From Betaproteobacteria bacterium UBA5582 (GTDB taxonomy: Bacteria > Pseudomonadota > Gammaproteobacteria > Burkholderiales > Rhodocyclaceae), in the NCBI GenBank assembly GCA_002425245.1, contig DILW01000010.1, forward strand, positions 1 through 18,217: a stretch of DNA of 18,217 nucleotides, read 5' to 3'. Below are positions 14,305 to 18,217 of the stretch, in pieces. How positions within the stretch are numbered: position 1 is the stretch's first letter; every line of letters begins with the position of its first letter. Below the pieces are notes generated by a model that searched no databases, had not been told where the DNA came from, and saw only the letters and a list, made by a program, of their open reading frames with translations. The translations under genes were made by a program, and so were the position numbers.

Positions 14305-15309
14305 ATGGAAATCCATTTCAAGCCCCTCCTGCAACTGGTCGTCGAACATGAGTTCCATGGTGGGCTGGCCAGCGACGATCTCTTGCCGGTTGTCCTGGGC
14401 GGCGATCCGGCCTGGTTTGCCGGGCACCTGCTGTGCCGGGTGCGCGACGGGCGCCTGCACCTGCTGGCCGAGACCGATGCCGACGGAAAACTGCTGGGCG
14501 CGGCGGCCGGGCTGACCCTGTGGTTCGTCCTGCAGGCGCGCCAGCCGAGCTTCGCCAATTACACCGCGCCGCCGGTCGCCGCCGGTTACCTGCCGCTCTA
14601 TCGCAATGCCGCCGATCCGCTGGCGTTCGATCCGCCGCTGGCCGTCCGGCTGCTGAACGCCCGACAGCGCATCGACGCCGGTCTGGCCGGGCGTCCGCTC
14701 ACCCTGCGCTGGCGCCGGCTGAGCGCCGGCGGCGAGCAAGTGGTGTTCGAGCAGACGCTCAAGAACGGCGAAACCGAAGCGCTGTTTGCCACCACCGACT
14801 GGCCGAACGGCCTCTACCGACTCGACCAGCTCGCCGACGGGGCGCCGCAAAGCTCGTACTGGGTCAAGCAGCCCGCTCTGGGCAGCGAGACCCCGTGGGG
14901 CTTGCTGGCGCTCACCCTCGATCCCGCCTTGCTCGCCCTGGCCGAGCCGCCAGACCTGGCGCTGGCGCTTGCCGCCCGGCGCGAACGGCTGTCCTACTAC
15001 GTCGTCGCGCCCGACTTGCTGCCCGGCGAGTTCAATCAGTTGCAGTTGCTTGACACGGCCAGCCAGCCGCTGGCTTTCGAGCGTATCGAAGCTGTCGACA
15101 TTGCGCTGGATGACCTGCTCGGTCGCGGGCTGGCCAGCGAAGTGTCGCAGCTGGCCCTGTTTCGTTCGCTGGCCGAAGTGCCCCGGCTGGCGGGCGGCTA
15201 CCCGCGGCTGCAACTTCGTCGCGGCAACGATGTACTTGTCCAGCACCTGCCTCAGCCCGGTTACGACCGGACGCAGGCGCAGTTCGTCATCCACCTCGCC
15301 AAATCCTAG
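14305..15309 (+). CDS. Unnamed eCIS-locus protein between cap and sheath
   Basis: This 334-residue soluble protein has no signal peptide or membrane helices. I do not recognise a named domain. It begins MEIHFKPLLQLVVEHEFHGG and has FVLQARQPSFANYTAPP near residues 73-89. That pattern (N-terminal 'lxxxHdf' strand, then a phrase ending 'P.F.NYT') resembles hypothetical proteins I recall at the same position in eCIS loci of Bacteroidetes and others. The remainder is rich in Leu, Ala and Arg with predicted beta strands. The ATG at 14305 has GAGGTG about 5 bases upstream; the in-frame extension to 13705 runs through the cap gene and is rejected. A 15-base gap separates it from the sheath gene, so it is in the same operon and is probably structural or an assembly factor (inference). 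Confidence 0.75.
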   Translation: MEIHFKPLLQLVVEHEFHGGLASDDLLPVVLGGDPAWFAGHLLCRVRDGRLHLLAETDADGKLLGAAAGLTLWFVLQARQPSFANYTAPPVAAGYLPLYRNAADPLAFDPPLAVRLLNARQRIDAGLAGRPLTLRWRRLSAGGEQVVFEQTLKNGETEALFATTDWPNGLYRLDQLADGAPQSSYWVKQPALGSETPWGLLALTLDPALLALAEPPDLALALAARRERLSYYVVAPDLLPGEFNQLQLLDTASQPLAFERIEAVDIALDDLLGRGLASEVSQLALFRSLAEVPRLAGGYPRLQLRRGNDVLVQHLPQPGYDRTQAQFVIHLAKS

Positions 15310-15324
15310 AAGGGGGTTTCATCC

Positions 15325-17262
15325 ATGCCTACCTACCGCACACCTGGTGTTTACATCGAGGAAATTTCGCTCTTTCCGCCTTCGGTTGCCGAGGTCGAGA
15401 CCGCAATTCCCGCGTTCATCGGCTACACCGCCCGCGATACCCTGCTGACGGTCGGCGATCTGGTCGACACGCCGCGCCGGATCGGTTCGCTGCTGGAGTT
15501 CGAGAGCCTCTACGGCAAGGGGCCGGCCTACACCGTGGCCTCGGTCGATCTCGACGATGCCGGCAATTTCCTGGTGGCCAGCGTCAGCAACAGCTACATG
15601 CTGTACGACAGCCTGCGCCTGTTCTATGACAACGGCGGCGGCGACTGCTACATCGTCAGCGTCGGCACCTACAAGAGCGTCGGCGCGCCGGTCGACCGGG
15701 ACGAGCTGAAGGACGGAGTGAAGGCGGTGGCCAAGGTCGACGAGCCGACCATCCTGCTTTTCCCCGACGCCGCCACCCTCAGTGCCGACGATCTGGCCGC
15801 GGTGCAGCAGGAAGCGCTCAAACAGTGCGGCGAGCTCAAGGATCGCGTCGCCGTGCTCGACCTGCGTCAGGACGATCCGAACGGCGACGGTTTCCGCGAC
15901 CGGATCGGCATCAACAACCTAAAGTACGGTGCCGCCTACACGCCCTGGCTCAAGCTCAACTACGACAAGCCGGTCAGTTACGAACAGCTGCGCGGCAAGC
16001 TGCGCCGCAACGGGCTGCCGCTGCCGCTGGCCGATCTCACCAGCGATCCGGCCATTCTCCTGGTGCTGGGCGAACTCGAACAACTGGCGACCGATGCCGC
16101 CACCGTCAACAACGCCGTCGGCACGCTGCACGCGGCCGGCGAGACGCTGTCGGCGGCATTCGCCCAACGGCTGACCGCCTACAAGGCCATCGCCGCCCCG
16201 ACGGCCGCCGACGGGGCGGCGCTGTTCCGCTACCTGTACGACATCGCCAAGGTCGTTGACGGCTTCGTCGACGCCAGCCCGCTGAGTTTCTCCGCGCTGG
16301 TCACTGACATCAACACCACCATCGGCGGCACCCTGATGCCGGCCTATCGCAGCCTGATCGCCCTGGAAAAGGAACTGGCCGGCGTCGTTGCCGGTTATGC
16401 CACCGAATTTGGCGATGACTCGCCGCCCGCCAGCGCCGCCTGGAGCAGCCTGTTCGGTGCCGGGGCGCCGGTGGCTTCGGCCGGGACCATCGTCGGTGCC
16501 AGCGACAAGGCACGCATCGACAGCGCGCTGCCCGGCCTGCAGAAGGCCTTTTCGACGGTGGCCGGGGGGATCGCCGGCATCGTCTCCGGGCTGGCCAACT
16601 ACCGTGCGCTCAAGGAGCAGACCCTGCTCGACACCTTCACTCCCTACCGCAACGCGGTCAAGGGCGTCGCCTCGACCCTCACCCTGTGCCCGCCGTCCGG
16701 CGCCATCGCCGGCATCTACGCCCTGGTCGACAGCCAGCGCGGGGTGTGGAAGGCGCCGGCCAACGTCAGCCTCAACGGCGTCATTGCCCCGGCGGTCAGC
16801 TTCACCGCCAGCGAAACCGACGCGCTCAACGTCGACGCCAACGCCGGCAAGTCGATCAACGCCATCTGCGCCTTCTCCGGCAAGGGCACGCTGGTCTGGG
16901 GCGCGCGCACGCTGGCCGGCAACGACAACGAGTGGCGCTACATCTCGGTGCGCCGCTTCTTCAACATGGTCGAGGAATCGGTCAAGAAATCCACCTACTG
17001 GGCGGTGTTCGAACCCAACGACGCCAATACCTGGGTCAAGGTGCGCGGCATGATCGAGAACTACCTGACGCAGAAATGGCGCGAGGGCGCGCTCGCCGGC
17101 GCCACCACCAAGGACGCCTTCTTCGTCCGTTGCGGCCTGGGCGTGACGATGAGCGCGCAGGACGTCCTGGAAGGGCGGATGAACGTCGAAATCGGCATGG
17201 CGGCGGTGCGGCCGGCCGAGTTCATCGTCCTCAAGTTCTCGCACAAGCTGCAAACCAGCTGA
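15325..17262 (+). CDS. Contractile tail sheath protein (eCIS, Afp2-4-like) with large internal insertion
   Basis: The 645-residue product forms the contractile outer sheath. The N-terminus YRTPGVYIEEISLFPPSVAEVETAIPAFIGYT is the classic sheath start. VAVLDLRQDDPNGDG and KYGAAYTPWLKLN (to about 212) end the first half. After the insertion, PPSGAIAGIYALVDSQRGVWKAPANVSL (457-484) resumes the family core. The C-terminal domain shows TLVWGARTL, EWRYISVRRFFNMVEESVKKSTYWAVFEPND, FVRCGLGVTMSAQDVLEGRMNVEIGMAAVRPAEFIVLKFSH. Simple eCIS sheaths are about 350-500 residues; here roughly 213-452 is extra, Ala-rich and probably helical, at a position exposed on the particle surface in related sheaths. The ATG has AAGGGGG about 9 bases upstream. 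Only one sheath gene is visible, whereas Afp carries three. Confidence 0.93.
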   Translation: MPTYRTPGVYIEEISLFPPSVAEVETAIPAFIGYTARDTLLTVGDLVDTPRRIGSLLEFESLYGKGPAYTVASVDLDDAGNFLVASVSNSYMLYDSLRLFYDNGGGDCYIVSVGTYKSVGAPVDRDELKDGVKAVAKVDEPTILLFPDAATLSADDLAAVQQEALKQCGELKDRVAVLDLRQDDPNGDGFRDRIGINNLKYGAAYTPWLKLNYDKPVSYEQLRGKLRRNGLPLPLADLTSDPAILLVLGELEQLATDAATVNNAVGTLHAAGETLSAAFAQRLTAYKAIAAPTAADGAALFRYLYDIAKVVDGFVDASPLSFSALVTDINTTIGGTLMPAYRSLIALEKELAGVVAGYATEFGDDSPPASAAWSSLFGAGAPVASAGTIVGASDKARIDSALPGLQKAFSTVAGGIAGIVSGLANYRALKEQTLLDTFTPYRNAVKGVASTLTLCPPSGAIAGIYALVDSQRGVWKAPANVSLNGVIAPAVSFTASETDALNVDANAGKSINAICAFSGKGTLVWGARTLAGNDNEWRYISVRRFFNMVEESVKKSTYWAVFEPNDANTWVKVRGMIENYLTQKWREGALAGATTKDAFFVRCGLGVTMSAQDVLEGRMNVEIGMAAVRPAEFIVLKFSHKLQTS

Positions 17263-17294
17263 TTCTCGCCACCTGACGCGAAAGGAAATCCACC

Positions 17295-17729
17295 ATGCCC
17301 GCACAATACCCGTTGCCCGCCTTCCACTTCCGCGTGGAGTGGGGCGGCACCCGCATCGGCTTCTCCGAAGTGACCGGCCTGACCCAGGAAATCCAGGCCA
17401 TCGAGTACCGCGACGGTTCCTTCCCCGAATACTCGTCGATCAAGATGCCCGGCCTGCGCAAGTACAGCAACATCACCCTCAAACGCGGGGTGATCAAGGC
17501 CGACAACGACTTCTTCAAATGGCTGTCGACGGTCAAGATGAACACCATCGAACGGCGCGACGTGACCATCAGCCTGCTCAACGAGAACCACGAACCGGTG
17601 ATGGTGTGGAAGGCGCACAACGCTTTTCCGGTCAAGGTCGAAGGCCCGCAACTGAAGGCTGCCGGCAACGAAGTCGCGATCGAGTCGATCGAACTGGCCC
17701 ACGAAGGGCTGGAAGTCGAGAACGGCTGA
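17295..17729 (+). CDS. Inner tube protein (Afp1/gp19-like)
   Basis: This 144-residue protein stacks as hexamers to form the inner tube that is pushed out on contraction. Characteristic stretches are LPAFHFRVEWGGTRIGFSEVTGL, IEYRDGSFPEYSSIKMPGLRKYSNITLKRGV, and ESIELAHEGLEVE at the C-terminus. Length and motifs match the conserved-hypothetical phage tail protein family (T4 gp19-like). It starts 32 bases after the sheath stop with an AAGGAAA ribosome site, and a 13-base gap precedes the second tube-like gene. Confidence 0.92.
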   Translation: MPAQYPLPAFHFRVEWGGTRIGFSEVTGLTQEIQAIEYRDGSFPEYSSIKMPGLRKYSNITLKRGVIKADNDFFKWLSTVKMNTIERRDVTISLLNENHEPVMVWKAHNAFPVKVEGPQLKAAGNEVAIESIELAHEGLEVENG

Positions 17730-17742
17730 GCGGCGGCATTCC

Positions 17743-18186
17743 ATGGCCAGCTACTATCCGCCGGTCGCCTTCCATTTCCGGGTCGATGTGGTCGGCCTGG
17801 GCATTGGCGACGACGCGCGCTTCACCGAAGTCGGCGGGCTGAGCGCCGAGATGGGCAGCGAGGAAGTGCCGGAAGGCGGCGAGAACCGCTTCGTGCAGAA
17901 GTACCCGACCCGGGCCAAGTATCCGGAGCTGGTGCTCAAGCGCGGGCTGCTGAGCAACTCGGCGGTGTGGAACTGGGTGCGCGACTGCATCGTCGATTAC
18001 CGCATCGAACCGCGCCCGGTGGACGTCATCCTGCTCGACGAAACGCATCAGCCGCTGCTCACCTGGCACCTGGTCGGCGCCTGGCCGACGCGCTGGGCGG
18101 TGGCCGACCTCAACGCCGGCAACAACGGCTACGCGGTCGAGTCGATGCAGCTCGCCTACCAGTACTTCACCGTGGACAAGGCCTAG
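17743..18186 (+). CDS. Second tube-family protein (Afp5-like, probable tube initiator)
   Basis: This 147-residue paralogue of the preceding tube protein shares the start YPPVAFHFRVDVVG, TEVGGLSAEM, PELVLKRGLL and the C-terminal AVESMQLAYQYF. It differs in the central loop (SEEVPEGGENRFVQKYPTRAKYP), which lacks the EYSSIKMPG element. That is the pattern of Afp5-type proteins, which connect the tube to the baseplate hub. It has a weak ribosome site and starts 13 bases after the tube gene, so coupling is likely. Assignment to the initiator role rests on order and the loop difference. Confidence 0.85.
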   Translation: MASYYPPVAFHFRVDVVGLGIGDDARFTEVGGLSAEMGSEEVPEGGENRFVQKYPTRAKYPELVLKRGLLSNSAVWNWVRDCIVDYRIEPRPVDVILLDETHQPLLTWHLVGAWPTRWAVADLNAGNNGYAVESMQLAYQYFTVDKA

Positions 18187-18195
18187 GAGCGCGCC

Positions 18196-18217
18196 ATGCC
18201 GATCATCGTCGATGAAG
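18196..18217 (+). CDS. Start of a further eCIS gene, cut by the window edge (possibly DUF5908)
   Basis: ATG at 18196 follows the previous stop by 9 bases, with TAGGAG as ribosome site. Only MPIIVDE is readable. In many eCIS loci a short DUF5908 protein beginning MPI-x-V/I-x-E follows the Afp5-like gene, and the visible residues fit that, but seven residues cannot prove it. Confidence 0.45.

Noticed and set aside
15919..17304. Minus-strand open frame of 461 codons opposite the sheath gene
   Set aside because: It is an antisense shadow with Gly/Arg/Asp-rich composition; the sheath frame has full-length family motifs.
13724..18217. Type VI secretion system or intact prophage
   Set aside because: DUF4255 cap plus gp19-type tubes and a phage-type sheath fit eCIS; no Tss membrane-complex genes, TssB/C pair, capsid or lysis genes are visible.

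Overview
The window looks like a chromosomal segment of a GC-rich betaproteobacterium, most likely Rhodocyclaceae (Dechloromonas/Azonexus-like). This rests on recalled gene content and protein style, not on a database search. No rRNA, tRNA, CRISPR, insertion sequence or transposase was seen. Coding density is high, and no gene-free stretch exceeds about 215 bases.

Region 1 (about 1-3363, minus strand) is a cyanophycin-associated operon. In transcription order it holds an ABC exporter-type protein with an extra N-terminal domain and a zinc ribbon, a DUF1854 protein, and cyanophycin synthetase (cphA). The cphA frame meets a TGA at codon 196, just inside the window edge, where the family normally continues for several hundred residues. 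Region 2 (3464-5017, plus strand) is a tightly overlapping set: an RluE-type pseudouridine synthase, a secreted DUF192 protein and chorismate lyase (ubiC). It converges on a small membrane protein (4971-5378, minus).

Region 3 (5429-9892, minus strand) has two tandem two-gene modules for sodium:solute symport. A DUF485 protein plus ActP-type acetate symporter comes first, ended by a UUCG-loop terminator. A DUF4212 small subunit plus VC_2705-type large symporter follows, ended by a strong 12-bp-stem terminator. Immediately upstream on the same strand (9973-11954) is an OmpR/QseB-like response regulator and its histidine kinase, plausible regulators of these transporters. Upstream again (12017-13509) are a universal stress protein and a TerC/Alx-type membrane protein, with a 4-bp ATGA overlap.

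Region 4 (13724-18217, plus strand) is the beginning of an extracellular contractile injection system (eCIS; Afp/PVC-like phage-tail-derived particle). Its order is Pvc16/DUF4255 cap protein, an unnamed 334-residue protein, a contractile sheath with an unusually large internal insertion, an inner tube protein, a second tube-like (Afp5-type) protein, and the first seven codons of another small gene. Baseplate, spike, ATPase and cargo genes would be expected past the right edge. The 214-base divergent region between terC and the eCIS carries a near-perfect 14-bp direct repeat and a long-range inverted repeat, the best candidates for regulatory DNA in the window.
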